Below are positions 35,580 to 46,599 of a stretch of DNA of 64,000 nucleotides, in pieces; the first letter of the stretch is position 1; the number at the start of each line of letters is the position of its first letter. A program made the translations under genes and the position numbers. The notes under the pieces were generated by a model, which was given only the letters and a program-made list of their open reading frames with translations, did no database searches and was not told the DNA's origin. This DNA comes from Echinostoma caproni. Taxonomy: Eukaryota; Platyhelminthes; Trematoda; Plagiorchiida; Echinostomatidae. The DNA is taken from positions 53,028-117,027 of the forward strand of contig UZAN01039750.1 of NCBI GenBank assembly GCA_900618425.1, written 5' to 3'.

Positions 35580-35697
35580 CTCAAAGATTTTTATCTCTTC
35601 TGCCTTGGTCAAACCATCCCTGATCGATTGCGGGAATTCGAAACAAGTTCCTGGGTGATCTCCGTGTATCTGCTCTACATTATTCTCATTAGCATGC
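35580..35697 (-). CDS. Internal exon of a minus-strand gene (35.6-36.6 kb)
   Basis: The acceptor ends AAAACTAG (AG at 35699-35698) and the donor is TTTGAG|GTAAAA at 35580/35579. The 118-nt exon is phase 2 in and 0 out, continuing the frame of the 36014 exon. The peptide is HANENNVEQIHGDHPGTC, then FEFPQSIRDGLTKAEEIKIF. If the donor is not used, the same frame stays open to 35238 (about 153 codons), so the exon may be longer. Unidentified. Confidence 0.45.
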
Positions 35698-36013
35698 CTA
35701 GTTTTGTTTGTATTGCGCAAAGTAAAAACTAGTTGCCATTTACAGAAAGCAACTATTGCATGATATAATCCTTTATCATAATAATAGTACTATTACACTA
35801 ATATATATATATACAATAATGATAGATATAGTGATTACGTGGTTTTGGGCTGCTCTCCATCAGTTGGCCTTTATAGTATTTGACATGCACAATTGATCGA
35901 TGTTTCACCGAAGTGCGAGGTGATGGATTTCTTTTAAATTAACGTCCATCTGCTTCAGCACCGTATCTCAAAAATGTATAGTAGAAATACCCCACCGAAC
36001 AACGAACTCTTAC

Positions 36014-36204
36014 TTTGACGCGGAGGGTACTTTATTCTCTTTTTCAACCATTTTACTCGAACCAGTTGACTGACTTTCATCGCGCTTAGCAGACAGTACA
36101 ATATTTCGGGTCATTTCCTGCGACTCAACGCAACCAAACAGATGCCATCCGTGCATCGCGTACACCAGAACTTGGTTTGCTTCGTTAGGACATGTTCCCA
36201 CTTG
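36014..36204 (-). CDS. Internal exon of the same minus-strand gene
   Basis: A long C/T tract (CCACCCTCCTTCCTTCCCCA) precedes ACCCAG (AG at 36206-36205); a second AG four bases in (36202-36201) is usable. The donor is GTCAAA|GTAAGA at 36014/36013. Translation: GTCPNEANQVLVYAMHGWHL, FGCVESQEMTRNIVLSAK, then a polar tail with KMVEKENKVPSASK. Exit phase is 2. 'P-N-x-x-x-Q-V-L-V-Y' followed by 'G-W-x-L' is reminiscent of a WD40 or other beta-propeller blade, but this is only a hint. The second acceptor would match the phase of the candidate exon at 36554-36633. Confidence 0.55.
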
Positions 36205-36207
36205 CTG

Positions 36208-36246
36208 GGTGGGGAAGGAAGGAGGGTGGGTGAGTGGGTGGGTGGG
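36208..36246 (+). other. G-quadruplex-capable G-rich tract
   Basis: The plus strand carries five GGG runs separated by short loops between 36224 and 36246 (GGGTGGG...GGGTGGGTGGG), plus more G-runs from 36207. It is the complement of the pyrimidine tract of the minus-strand acceptor at 36205. Confidence 0.5.
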
Positions 36247-36553
36247 TAGAATGAACAGATGGATAAACGGATTGTACTCCCACAAATGTCGTGTGTATAT
36301 TGCACGCATATCTTACCGTGGGACGTGCAGCACTCACTGGGCACAGTTACTCTGCGAGGGGATTCAATCTCGGAGAACACTAATGACAGTTAATTCAGAT
36401 TAGTTATTCAGACATGACATGCTAACAAATCACTTGCGCGGTTCATGAACTCTCATGTGTGACTGAAATGTTTCTGTGCGCCACATGCCTACTTGCTTTC
36501 TATCATCGTTCTGTTCGTCTGTATGTACTTGTGGTTAACTAGATATATCTTAC

Positions 36554-36633
36554 GCCACATGAAACTCCTGGCCACTTCAATGTTTAAAACAGACAAAGCG
36601 TTAAAAGGGGCAACCTCGTTGACAGGACCCCAT
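36554..36633 (-). CDS. Weak candidate upstream exon of the 36 kb gene
   Basis: The acceptor TTTGTTGTCTGAG (AG at 36635-36634) and donor TGGC|GTAAGA (36554/36553) enclose an open frame, phase 2 to 1: GPVNEVAPFNALSVLNIEVA then RSFMW. It can be joined in phase to the second acceptor of the 36014-36204 exon. Confidence 0.25.
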
Positions 36634-36964
36634 CTCAGACAACAAAGTGACCAATGTCTAGTCCAAATAAATGAGAGTTTCAGACAACAAACAGTGACTG
36701 AGTCACTGAAATCATCAGCGTTCACGCGGCACGTGGTTTTGTTGAGTGGAAGCAGGGAAGCGGAAATGGAAGCGGGTGGGGTGAGAGAACGAGGGAGGAG
36801 CGACGGTTTTGCAACATCTACTTACTGGTGATGAATAAAATCTCGAAGGTCAGAAGTGGAATGCCACCGGTGTATTTGAGAACTTGATGGACATAATTCC
36901 AAACAATTCATTATCCCACAAGGAATTACATCGTAGACAGTCTTAAGGAAACGTGAAAACGAAA

Positions 36965-37075
36965 AGCACTGCCATACATTGTTTCCACCCTGTTGGGTCT
37001 CATCAGTAATGCAAATCCATAAAACGAATGAAAGATCCCGTGTCTGAACCTCACAGGTAGAACACAAGCAGTAGG
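36965..37075 (-). repeat. SINE copy (minus), same family as 24.5 kb
   Basis: The reverse complement contains TTACTGATGAGACCCAACAG preceded by GGATTTGCA, matching the core of the 24.5 kb copy. The head is decayed. Confidence 0.5.
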
Positions 37076-37865
37076 TATTATGAGATAATAATAATGAACC
37101 GAACACGATTCAGGAAGCTTTTTCCCAGGCACAAACCATAGATGAATTGGTCCTACAAGCTTCTGGAGGTCGAATAAGAAAGCCTAACTACAGTCTGTGT
37201 ATTGGATTAATAATCTGTCCCAACGGAGTTAGGATCAAAGCGGATTCGATGGACCTAAACCACTGAAAATTCCTAAAGAATATTTTTGTTTAAACAGATG
37301 GGTATTATCTTGAAAAGTAATGAAGTTCCTCGGTGATGAATACCGCAATTTGGAAGAGGACATCAGGGTAAAAATAATTCTATTGATTTTGCCTTTGCAA
37401 AGGATTAGGCTGAAAGGAAAAGGAAAAAACGGAGAGAGACATAGCGATAAACCGTCTTGCTTTTCTTGGTAAAAAAGATTAAACCCCAATAGTGCAATAT
37501 ACGGGCACGACCATTTGATGAGGGGCTAGCGTTGTGACAAGGAAACTGGCGTGGAAGACAAGCTAACAGGCACGGTAGGGGTAAATTTATGGAAGTAAAA
37601 GCCATGGGGAAACTGTAAAGCAGGAACAAGGAAGTCATTGCCCGGCGATGTGGAGAAGACTTAAAGTGAGATCCGAGCACCGAGATGCCGACACGGTGAA
37701 GGGCTTTGCTTGCATCCGAGATTGAATGGTCAGAGAAAAAGTGTACTAGATCTCACGTTTGCCTGCAGCAATAAACGAATGAAGAAGAGCAGATTTAGTG
37801 CCCTTCATAGTGCATAGCACAGAGCTTCACTTCAGCTGGGCACAAAAATGGAACTCAGGCATTAA

Positions 37866-37880
37866 TTTATTGCATTTATT
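37866..37880 (-). terminator. Two overlapping-range AATAAA signals (minus)
   Basis: TTTATT at 37866-37871 and 37875-37880 read as AATAAA twice on the minus strand, about 220-230 nt past the stop at 38097. Confidence 0.5.
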
Positions 37881-38096
37881 TGGAAATTAGATTTCTTGTA
37901 ATATAAACAAACACGAGAAATCATTGGATATTGTGAATCATCCAACTGATTTTTGAAGACAATGTACACACGTTTCGTGAACAAGCAGAGGGATAAAATA
38001 TTACTTTGTTTCAGATTTCTGAGCCACCCTGGTAAAAATTTTTAATTCTTTCCACGGATGACCGAAACGAGTTTTACTGTGAACTGCCGGAATAAT

Positions 38097-38239
38097 TCAA
38101 AATATTTTCAATAAAGTGCGAGCATGTAACACATGCTCTTCTATTCTTTCATGTAGTATGACGACCAAAATGCTTCTGATTGCCTTCAGAACCTCCTCAA
38201 CAGAGTAAAATTTAGTTAAATTCGAATACAAATACAGAC
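38097..38239 (-). CDS. 3'-terminal exon of a minus-strand gene
   Basis: A textbook acceptor (TGCACCTTATTTTTCAG, AG at 38241-38240) opens a phase-1 frame to a stop at 38097: LYLYSNLTKFYSVEEVLKAI, RSILVVILHERIEEHVLHAR, TLLKIF. This is an amphipathic, helical C-terminus. Two AATAAA signals lie downstream. The upstream exons should lie above 38.3 kb on the minus strand; none was convincingly found. Family not recognised. Confidence 0.5.
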
Positions 38240-38461
38240 CTGAAAAATAAGGTGCAGATGAAGTGCCATTCCTTTGAGTGAGCGAATGAACAGGTGGAGA
38301 ATACAAAATGGGATACTTTTTAATTTTGCTGCGTTCCGCTAATCGAAACACCAACGTCGGTTACCTGACGAGTCGTTGTTGAGGAATCACATTCACGTTT
38401 TTATTTTCTCGGTTTTACCCGTCTCACCGTTTCAATTGAGTTTTAAGTTAACATCTAACAG

Positions 38462-38631
38462 GACAGACGTGTTTACAAACATTTACGGCTCTTCACTGGT
38501 TGTCGGACGCCAGTATGCGGGACACTTTTGTGATGCCTGGAGAAAGTTCCCGGATCACAAACTAAGACTGTGGCAATTGTCTGGCATAAATTTCACTCCC
38601 CCTGTCCATTCCTGTGTCTGTTTCTTCGTTG
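38462..38631 (+). CDS. Candidate plus-strand exon
   Basis: The acceptor TTAACATCTAACAG (ending 38461) and a moderate donor GTTG|GTGTAA (38631/38632) bound a 170-nt frame, phase 2 to 1: TDVFTNIYGSSLVVGRQYAG, HFCDAWRKFPDHKLRLWQLS, GINFTPP. Composition is protein-like, with Cys and Trp. No family recognised; the frame stays open to 38706. Confidence 0.33.
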
Positions 38632-38759
38632 GTGTAACTTTTGAGCTCATCAGTGATGACCTACTTCCTGTCTTTCAACAGAGGTCGTGGTTTCCCGTCG
38701 ACATTTAGATGAGAACCTTGAGTTCATTTTTCACAATTGACTTAAACCTAAGATCACCT

Positions 38760-40710
38760 TCAATTACCCCTTCTATCTTTCTGTAATCACAAATAGAAAA
38801 CACTAGTGAACACAACTATAAATGCTTCTAATGCTCATATGGTTTTTAATCTATAATTATACTTCGTTTTCAACAATTTCAACATGTAACTTTCCGAGAA
38901 ACGCCTGCAGATGTCATTAGGACTCTCTTTACTCCTTCGTGTTTAATTTAAAATTTCAGCTTTTTGTATAGTGTTAAATCAACTCTGACTCGACTTTAAG
39001 GAGTGAAATCAGAGTGGGATAGACCTTGACCGGCGAAAACCCAAATACTCATTTCTGTGAATCGTGCCAGTAAATAACTTTAACAAACCCGCTCATATCA
39101 GTCATGATTTTATAGCTACGTGGTAGGTGAACCATTACGGGCAGAGTGTCATCTAATGTAGTTCTGATTTTCATCGTTCACTTCCTATCAGAACCGATTT
39201 GTCTGCTTTAAGCTATTGTTGAAAGAATACTTCGTCAGAATCTTTTCTATCACAGACATGAAGGTTGTCGCACAAATGAATACCACCTTTGTCTCTCTCT
39301 CGTTACTTGATCATGTGGTTCCACTATTCATATGTCAACGGTTAGGATATGAACACTAAAGGGAGAGAATAGAATTAGACGATTAATCATGTAAGATAAA
39401 GGATGGAAAACACATTCAATTCATCCTGCCTAATGTATCTTCTATGTGTTTGTCTTATAGCTATATTATTACATGCTTTAAAGCGATAAGTGAAAGCACT
39501 GTGATTGTATTTATGCAAATTAGCCGGTGGTTAAAATCGGACATAGTGCAGCTTATTTGAAGACTTAGACCGTACAAAGATATAAAAAAATAAATACATT
39601 TTCTCTGGGTTTTTTTCCATACAGCTTTCAGCAGTTTCCATCATACAAAACCTTTATTTATAAATTGAAAACTCATTGAATCAAGTAATCCATTTCATCT
39701 TCTAGAAGGGCGTTTTGAGATTTGTTTTTCTGTAGTAACGTGCATGGATTACTTGAATTAGGAGTTTTGACATCACCTTCAAACGAAAATGAGTCTGTGA
39801 AATACAGAATTACTAGGAACTGTGTATTTTTTAATTTTAAAATTAGAGCGTATAAATGCTTTTTGCTTGTCAGGTTCCCTCATCAATGTTGACAATCAGT
39901 GATCAATTTTTATGCGATGCCAAATGACAGGCAACCGTCACTAATAATTTGCAAAACTTCTGGAATAGGCTTAGTTTGGATGATTGAGGGAGACTAGGAC
40001 CTGATAAAACTTTTGGACGCTACATATGAGATAGTCTAGATTGAAATGTAAGAAGACGAATTTACTGAAGCCGTCAAAAACCGCTTTTTCTCATGAAATC
40101 GTCGGGAGTAAAAAGGGAAATAAGAAAGCGAAATCCTCTTAATGTTGTTTAAGGAGTGATAAACCCTCGTCGAATAATTAGATATACTTTTTCTCCGTCT
40201 AGTTCTGAGTTATCACCGCAGAGGAATTCGTTTAGCACAGAGCTAATACCACTGCATTCATTCACTGCACTGTACAACCCGTGTTTATAGGCTTATAGGG
40301 AACCCCTAACTTGAAACAATTCAATATCCTGCCTTCATTATTCAAGGTTCATTTCAGAATATTCCCAACCGGACTAATAGGTAAAATGAAGTAATTCAGA
40401 AAGAAATTAATCGTGCGTTATATAAGGGGACAAGAAACAAATGTAAAATGCTGATAAGTAGCTGGTGGGTAATTTAGTATAGTCGCGACTAATGTGAAAA
40501 AGGCACAACTATACGGTCGGCTCGACCTATGCAAGTCGGGCGTACAAATCAGGTTCAAGCTGTCCTTGGCAAACCCCTTACAACACCATATGTCCAAATG
40601 GCTGAAGAAAGCCAGTTCGACGAGCCAGTGAAAGATAATTCCAAAAAGGCAGAAATTTTAATCAGAGGAAATCATCAGGAAAAGTGCTGAACATTGTTTA
40701 CTTCGCAGCC
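38760..40710. other. No supported gene
   Basis: AT-rich DNA with no frame of note and no recognisable repeat. Confidence 0.45.
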
Positions 40711-40721
40711 CCTGTTCACAA

Positions 40722-41099
40722 ATGTACCGGTTCATGAAACAATGCTCATCCCCTCGAAGGAAGAAACAACTTCAGATGAGTGTGGTTACGCCGATATTTG
40801 AACACGCATTTTCACTCTGTACGAACAGTAGGTTGGACCTTTTGCGGGAACATGTACACAGACAGTTCAGGTGTATCGAAATGATGAGTCTCATCTTGGC
40901 GAACGAAAGAGCAGGACTGGAGAACTGGTACGTGGACGACACCTTAGTTGCCACAGCCAATCATGCCTGCATCCACTATGGAATCAGAATTAAAAAAACA
41001 CTTCCTATTTTAATCACACGAGATCCATGGATAGAACGGATCTCGCTGAAAATATTTGGCGTCGTGCTCATGATTATTGAGGAAATTAGGTTGTCTTAG
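40722..41099 (+). CDS. Orphan ORF with a YVDDT tetrapeptide motif
   Basis: A 125-codon frame includes NWYVDDTLVATANH (near 40927-40968). Y-V-D-D is the catalytic motif of many reverse transcriptases, and Y-V-D-D-T is typical of Penelope-like and some non-LTR elements. The flanking residues do not align convincingly with an RT, and the neighbouring Penelope remnant lies on the other strand. It may be a relic in an unrelated frame or coincidence. Confidence 0.2.
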   Translation: MYRFMKQCSSPRRKKQLQMSVVTPIFEHAFSLCTNSRLDLLREHVHRQFRCIEMMSLILANERAGLENWYVDDTLVATANHACIHYGIRIKKTLPILITRDPWIERISLKIFGVVLMIIEEIRLS

Positions 41100-41289
41100 C
41101 CTCGACGAACGGAAAACAAAATCACAAGGCGTTGTTTATAACGTTTCTATCCTCTTGGAAAACCTTTAACAAGTTATTTAATCGGTTAACCTGACGTTAC
41201 AAACAATTATAAAGTGATGGGATGATGACATCGTATAGAACTTGGATGTGATTCGAACATACGTGTGTTTGTGTGTGCTGCTGATCATT

Positions 41290-42215
41290 CGACAGGTGGT
41301 TGGGACGAGTGAACTTAGTCTGCCCCGTCGGATCAATTGATTGCCGTATGTTCAGCGTTGATCAGGAGCGCTTCGGCTACCAAACGTTCCTTGTGACTTC
41401 TGAAACCACACTTTAGAATGCGCGGCCTTTGAAATCAACTGCATGTTCTTCGCACATTGCGTGACCAGCATTTGAGGAATTGTGTTCCACTCGATTCTAA
41501 CCTGCTGCATCATTTAGAATCCTTTTCTTTAGACTCATGTGTTCAATCATTCGTTTCTCCAGGCTTCTGGACATTTGGCCGACATACTTCACAGGACAGT
41601 CTAGACAATGTGTTCCATACACTATGTCAGAAGTGTCCCCTTTTTCACGGGGGTCTTTGAGGTTAGCTGGTTTGGAGTGAATTGTGTTAGTTGTTGAACA
41701 CAACCCTCATGTTGACACGGTTAAGTATCCGTCGTATGTCTTCGGACATGTTTCTACGATATGGAACAACAACAGTTCACAAACAATCGTTTTTCGGCGC
41801 AGTTGACTGTAGTGGGTTGATATTCCGATGTTTAAATTTTTCGATGAAATCCTTCGGATATTCATTATCTTCTAGTTCTTTAGTAATCCGGTTCATCTCT
41901 TGACGTTTATCCTTTTTGTTGGTTACTGGTTTCCGATCTTGAGTAATTAGGCTAAGTTCTACTGGCATCTTGATTTTGATCGATTGGTCAGAATGGAAGT
42001 TGAGATATCATCCCGTCCTCTGTATCTTTCCTGTGTATCATCACCGATACTTTACCAGAGACCAGTACTTTCACACGGCAATCAAGAGTTGTCAGTCGTT
42101 TCCAGTATGAACTTGATTGGTTGTGAAAGTCCTTTAAAAACTGCGTGAATGATTCGATATGCACTTTCTTAACCAACATTACTAACAAGGTGGCGGACAG
42201 AACCAGCTCGAAATC
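41290..42215 (-). mobile_element. Penelope-like element remnant B (RT end, GIY-YIG endonuclease)
   Basis: Minus-strand frames give, in order: LVMLVKKVHIESFTQFLKD (about 42190; follows the RT active site), VKVLVSGKVSVMIHRKDTED (about 42030), ITQDRKPVTNKKDKRQE (about 41940), RRNMSEDIRRILNRVNMRVV (about 41720-41770), then a GIY-YIG domain with SDIVYGTHCLDCPVKYVGQM and SLEKRMIEH (41540-41640), and a tail with KCGFRSHKERLVAEALLINA (about 41350-41410). The blocks shift frame several times and contain stops, so the copy is dead. Block sequences differ clearly from remnant A, so it is a separate lineage. Confidence 0.8.
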
Positions 42216-42682
42216 GGTGCATCAAAAGGTCACATAGACAAGTAGATCATTGGCTTTGTTCAAACCCTTTTAGCGACAGCGCGAAAATTCGTTCAAGCGA
42301 AAAACTTGGTTCCAAATTAAGGACGTTCAAAAAACTGTCATCCAGAGGAGCTAAACTGAGGCGTTCATTAAGAAATATAGTGAACTGACAGTGACTACAG
42401 AAGCGGCATCTAAAACATTTTTGCATTCATCTCCCATTCGACAAAAGTAACATGTGATTGTTGTTGAAATGAAGGTTCGAACCGGTGACCGCCGAAGCAC
42501 ACTATGGAACTGATCCGAAAGGTTTCGATCATACGATAAGAAATATATCCCGAGTGACACATGGCTGTCTCTGCACGTTCATTTTAAATTGATTTTCGAA
42601 TTCTGTTATGAAAGCAAGACTATTTACGTGGGGTGCATTAATTAAAGAATTACGTGTAAGGATACTTACTGATCGACTGACT

Positions 42683-42688
42683 TTTATT
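42683..42688 (-). terminator. AATAAA polyadenylation signal (minus)
   Basis: TTTATT on the plus strand; about 95 nt past the minus-strand stop at 42783. Confidence 0.4.
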
Positions 42689-42782
42689 CAGTACAACCTG
42701 AATTATCGATGCGTGACATTTTCTGGTGACGTAATAATACCAGATAGATCTATCACGGATTTCCGAGTGTTTTTGAAAGCGC

Positions 42783-42922
42783 TTAAAATGCTAGATCATT
42801 GATGATATTTGACACAATTGGTAGTAAACGACGCAAGCTCTTCGTCTTCGCACCAAAATAAGTTTTTTTCAGTCCCTCCTTATTCCAATACAGCATTTCT
42901 TTATTTTGTTGCCAATCCCTCA
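42783..42922 (-). CDS. Candidate 3'-terminal exon (minus)
   Basis: The acceptor TTCAAGTTTTGTCAG (AG at 42924-42923) opens a phase-1 frame to a stop at 42783: RDWQQNKEMLYWNKEGLKK, TYFGAKTKSLRRLLPIVSNI, INDLAF. It is lysine-rich and helix-prone, and an AATAAA follows. A plus-strand frame (42608-42802, with a good acceptor at 42691) runs convergently into it; the acceptor of that frame coincides with the AATAAA complement, so only one is likely real. Family unknown. Confidence 0.4.
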
Positions 42923-43589
42923 CTGACAAAACTTGAATAAGCGCCATCTTTTTCTGACATCTCACACCCGCATAACATCAAAAGAAGTGGTCACATTAAT
43001 TGTTCTTTATCAAACACCCCACTAAAACCACTTTTTGCTTCCATGGACCAGATTCTACAAACTGGCTACGCTTAATCTTGGTAATACAATGCAGCAATAA
43101 TTAATCGATCCACATATCAATCGTAGTATGTATGAACCTATCAACAGTACAAAGATAGAATGGTTTCACAGAGACCAGGGACTAGAGATGGAGGAAAATC
43201 TAGTAAACAGTTTTGATCTTTAAAAAATCTGGGTTGTAAAGCGTCGTCTTGGAACTGATTGAAGAAAGAAATAAAGGTCACGACGGATGAACCAGAACGT
43301 TTATGAGAAACTCAACGTTTTGCTGATTATCCAAATAGTTGGTTTCCAGTGTCACTTTTTTCTCTGATATACAGCTTTTACAATACAATTGATTTTTCCC
43401 ACGTTGAATGCGCTTCCGGTAACCTTAATCAAACAGTTCATTAAATGCGTTGGTTTTCTTTGTTTTCTAGAATAAAACAAAACAAAATAACTTAGACACT
43501 GAAAAATACACCTATTTTTACGCCGTTGGTGCAAAGTATGCATATATATGTATATATTTAGATAGGTAGAAAAAATTATACATTGGACT

Positions 43590-43705
43590 TCATTAAAGTT
43601 GCGTATTCCTCCTCCGGACACTAACTGATCTTGTGGCAACTGATTCCCGAATCCGGAACTTTCACAAAGGCGCCAGTTGTGGGCAACACTACCATTGATG
43701 GACAA
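43590..43705 (-). CDS. Candidate minus-strand exon
   Basis: The acceptor GCCTGTCACTACAG (AG at 43707-43706) opens a phase-0 frame: LSINGSVAHNWRLCESSGFG, NQLPQDQLVSGGGIRNFNEV. Composition is protein-like for about 40 codons, then becomes YIYIYM-type low complexity from an AT repeat (43535-43560). No convincing donor was found, so the 3' edge is approximate. Confidence 0.3.
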
Positions 43706-44084
43706 CTGTAGTGACAGGCTAAACAACAATAACTTTAACCATGAACCATCTAGGTTGGGATTTCGTGTGAAAGCCTGATTCTAAATTGATTAGAGGGCGA
43801 AGGAGAGAGACAGTACTGATCCAATGAATTTGCATTATGTTTATGAGTTGGATACGCACTGTGCAAAATGTCTCCGCAGCAAATTACTCATCACACGGGA
43901 GTGATCTATCGTGATGTTCAACCGCAGATCGTGAAACAGGTGTGCGCGATAAATTAGAGTCTACTGTATTTTACCATGCGGCTGATACCCGGTTCCCAGA
44001 TAGCAATTTCAACTCAGGTGGAAACACTTGAAATACGATTAACTAACGCCGGCCTACAATCGATTATTAATTTGCCACTGATTA

Positions 44085-44240
44085 AACTACCTATGAGGTC
44101 CCGGGCTCGATTTCCAGTTGGGTCGATGGATTCGCACTGCTGTTAAGACCCAACGAGGTCGAAACAGCTGCCCAGCGCTCCATAGCTTTTCAGTTCACAC
44201 CTCATTTACACGACAAATTCATCACATAAGCTGCCAATTA
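44085..44240 (+). repeat. SINE copy, same family as 24.5 kb
   Basis: Box-B-like CGGGCTCGATTTCCAG is followed by the family core GATGGATTCGCACTGCTG and ACGAGGTCGAAACAG (44126-44168), then ACACGACAAATTCA. Box A is decayed. Confidence 0.6.
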
Positions 44241-44531
44241 TCTGATGATAATGGTCTCAAAAACCCGAACGATTTAAAAATCGTAAAACGTTGACAGTAA
44301 GAAGCAGTATTCGGTCATGATTTCGGTGCATCGGTTGTAGAGATTTTGGGAATAATAATAACCATGATGTGAATGAAAGGTCGCCCATGTCGGTTTAAAT
44401 TAAGGCAATACATGGAAGATGTATATAATTGTCTGACGAGAAGAAGATGCGGAAAAACTCAAAGACATTTTCACGTTCGACATATACGAAAAGTTAGTAA
44501 ACCAGTGAACTTGGGAATTAAAATGAGTGTA

Positions 44532-44698
44532 TTAATAACTTAAACTGAAACTTGACATCTCTCTGGTCCGTACTCGGTTTCTTGGAATGTCCCAAAGTTT
44601 CTTCAAGGTTGATTTCGTGTCTGTCTGTGATTTGCTGTTAACTGGGTCAATCAAAAAGCATGTGAATGCTCCAATACCACCGCTCAAGGAGTGTTGGC
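44532..44698 (-). CDS. Candidate terminal or penultimate exon (minus)
   Basis: A strong acceptor (AAATAACAAAAATTTCAG, AG at 44700-44699) opens a phase-1 frame to a stop at 44532: QHSLSGGIGAFTCFLIDPVN, SKSQTDTKSTLKKLWDIPR, NRVRTREMSS. It is protein-like, with a basic end. A donor GA|GTACGG near 44566 could end it earlier. No AATAAA follows closely. Unidentified. Confidence 0.38.
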
Positions 44699-45254
44699 CT
44701 GAAATTTTTGTTATTTGCAAAATAGCACGAGGAGGTGACTTTTCACAGTTGTAGAAACGGAAGCTGCTGGCATTCAGACCGTCACATAGTGGCATACGGA
44801 ATACTGTGATGTTCAGAGATATAAAAATGCCGGTTCATTATCTCCCATCTAACCTCCGTTCTCTTGATTGTGCGACCACCCAAGCTCTTGATCGAAAAAA
44901 GTGAAGTATAGAATTATCTAGTCTGCATTCAGCAGGATAATCACGTGCAATGCAGTTGCATTGAAATAACAGTTGCGTTAAAACTGTTCAGCGATGGCTT
45001 CCGTTTTGCTAAAGCACTGACAAAGGACGTAAAAGAATTCTTGAAGTCAGTGTCAAGTATAGCGACGAGCACAGTATTGAGGGTGCCAATGATAGGAAGT
45101 CATATTAAGTAATAAAAAAAGAAATAATAGGCAGAAAAACTTAGATCACTCGTGGCATGATACTGGGAAGAAAAAAATCGTGTTTCATGGGGACATAAAA
45201 ACAAAAAAAAACAGATTACATGGCTCATTTTGTCGTGTACTGAGAAAATAATGC

Positions 45255-45335
45255 GTGGTGTTCAAGCGGTAGTAATCCATACTTACCTCTTTGGGTAAGT
45301 GTTTGAATTGCATCACGGCCACCTAGGGTTTCCCT
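45255..45335 (+). repeat. tRNA-like SINE fragment
   Basis: TGGTGTTCAAGCGGTAGTAA and GTGTTTGAATTGCATCAC lie at tRNA-like spacing. The box A is close to that at 23868. Confidence 0.4.
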
Positions 45336-45464
45336 TCAGCGTATGTCGACTTTCAGCGCCTTCCTGAAGTTGTACATTTGTGCATTCAAAGAAAGAAAGT
45401 AAAAGGAACCAAAAATTTAAATTGACCTGAAAATCTGGAAGTTATTTCTACCTGATTAGGTCCT

Positions 45465-45540
45465 ATCAGTGGTGGGAATCCAACCGAGGACCGAACCCCG
45501 GATAAATTGTTTCGTTTTGCCTACGCACTACCTTTCACAA
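45465..45540 (-). repeat. tRNA-like SINE fragment (minus)
   Basis: The minus strand shows GGGTTCGGTCCTCGGTTGG, a box B of the 24.5 kb type, and a partial box A (AAAGGTAGTGCGTAGGC). Confidence 0.4.
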
Positions 45541-46234
45541 TGCATCCTTCACTATACTGACGTAACAAGCAGGTAGGGTAGAATGTTTCCACTCGCGTCA
45601 CAAACCTGGAGGCTAGTACTGAGCTGAGCAAGGTGTGATGGCTGTAATGCTGCAGCTCACCGAAATACATTAAAATCGTATGACCACATATTGCAGAATT
45701 CACACAAAGAACTGTCCTGTTTTATCAAAACCTCATGCAGCATTTCTGAAGACTGTCAACCACTCGCGTACGCTGAACCATGTACACCCTTATTCCAACC
45801 GCTTAACCAAATGCTGATTTGAAAGTTGTGTTGGTGAATACTAGCACCACAGCTTGAAAAACATCAATCCGTTATATGCAGCAAAGGTAAAAGGGGATTT
45901 ATGAATAAAAATCAAAAAAAATTAATTTATTCAAGGTACTGAAATATGCAGTATTGGTGCACTTTCACCATAAATATGTTGCACTTTATTTGCATATATT
46001 AGCAAATATCTTTAAAATAATGACATGCCTACTCAGTTGTGGAATCTCTTCCCTTTTTTCCTAGTTTCCTTGAGCACTGTAAAAGAAATGGATGTTGTAG
46101 TGCTCTCATTATTGAAAATGTACAGAAAACTTTGAGCGACCCTATAATTTTGGCAGCATACATTATTTTGATTTGGTAAGCAGATAAAGTCCAGGTAAGG
46201 ACTGGTTAGCATACTGTTGAACTTGCCTTCCATG

Positions 46235-46345
46235 CTAGGAGTCTGTCATTCGAATTACGAGCGGCTCAGTAGATGTGCACTGCTGATGAGCTTTACCCGA
46301 GAGATATTCTTGAGTCATGCGCCTTGGGAGTGTATAATCGACCGG
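46235..46345 (+). repeat. SINE copy, decayed
   Basis: GTGCACTGCTGATGAG (about 46276-46291) matches the family core; the preceding GTCATTCGAATTACGAG may be the box B. Confidence 0.4.
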
Positions 46346-46599
46346 ATGAAGTGAAAACCGCAATTGAGTATGAACTATGACGAGTGGTCAGTTGAAGTTA
46401 AAATAACTTGTCCCACAGCAATAATCACGAGTACCTTGGAGTTAATCGCGTATAAACAAAATATAACAAAAAGGAAGTAAAATGAAAAAAGATTGTCTTT
46501 CAAGGAACTATCTGTCTTTCGAATTGTGTTCGAATGGTCTATTATTTGGTTACAATACATTTGGTGAATATTTTAGTGTCGGTATGGTACTCTATCAAC

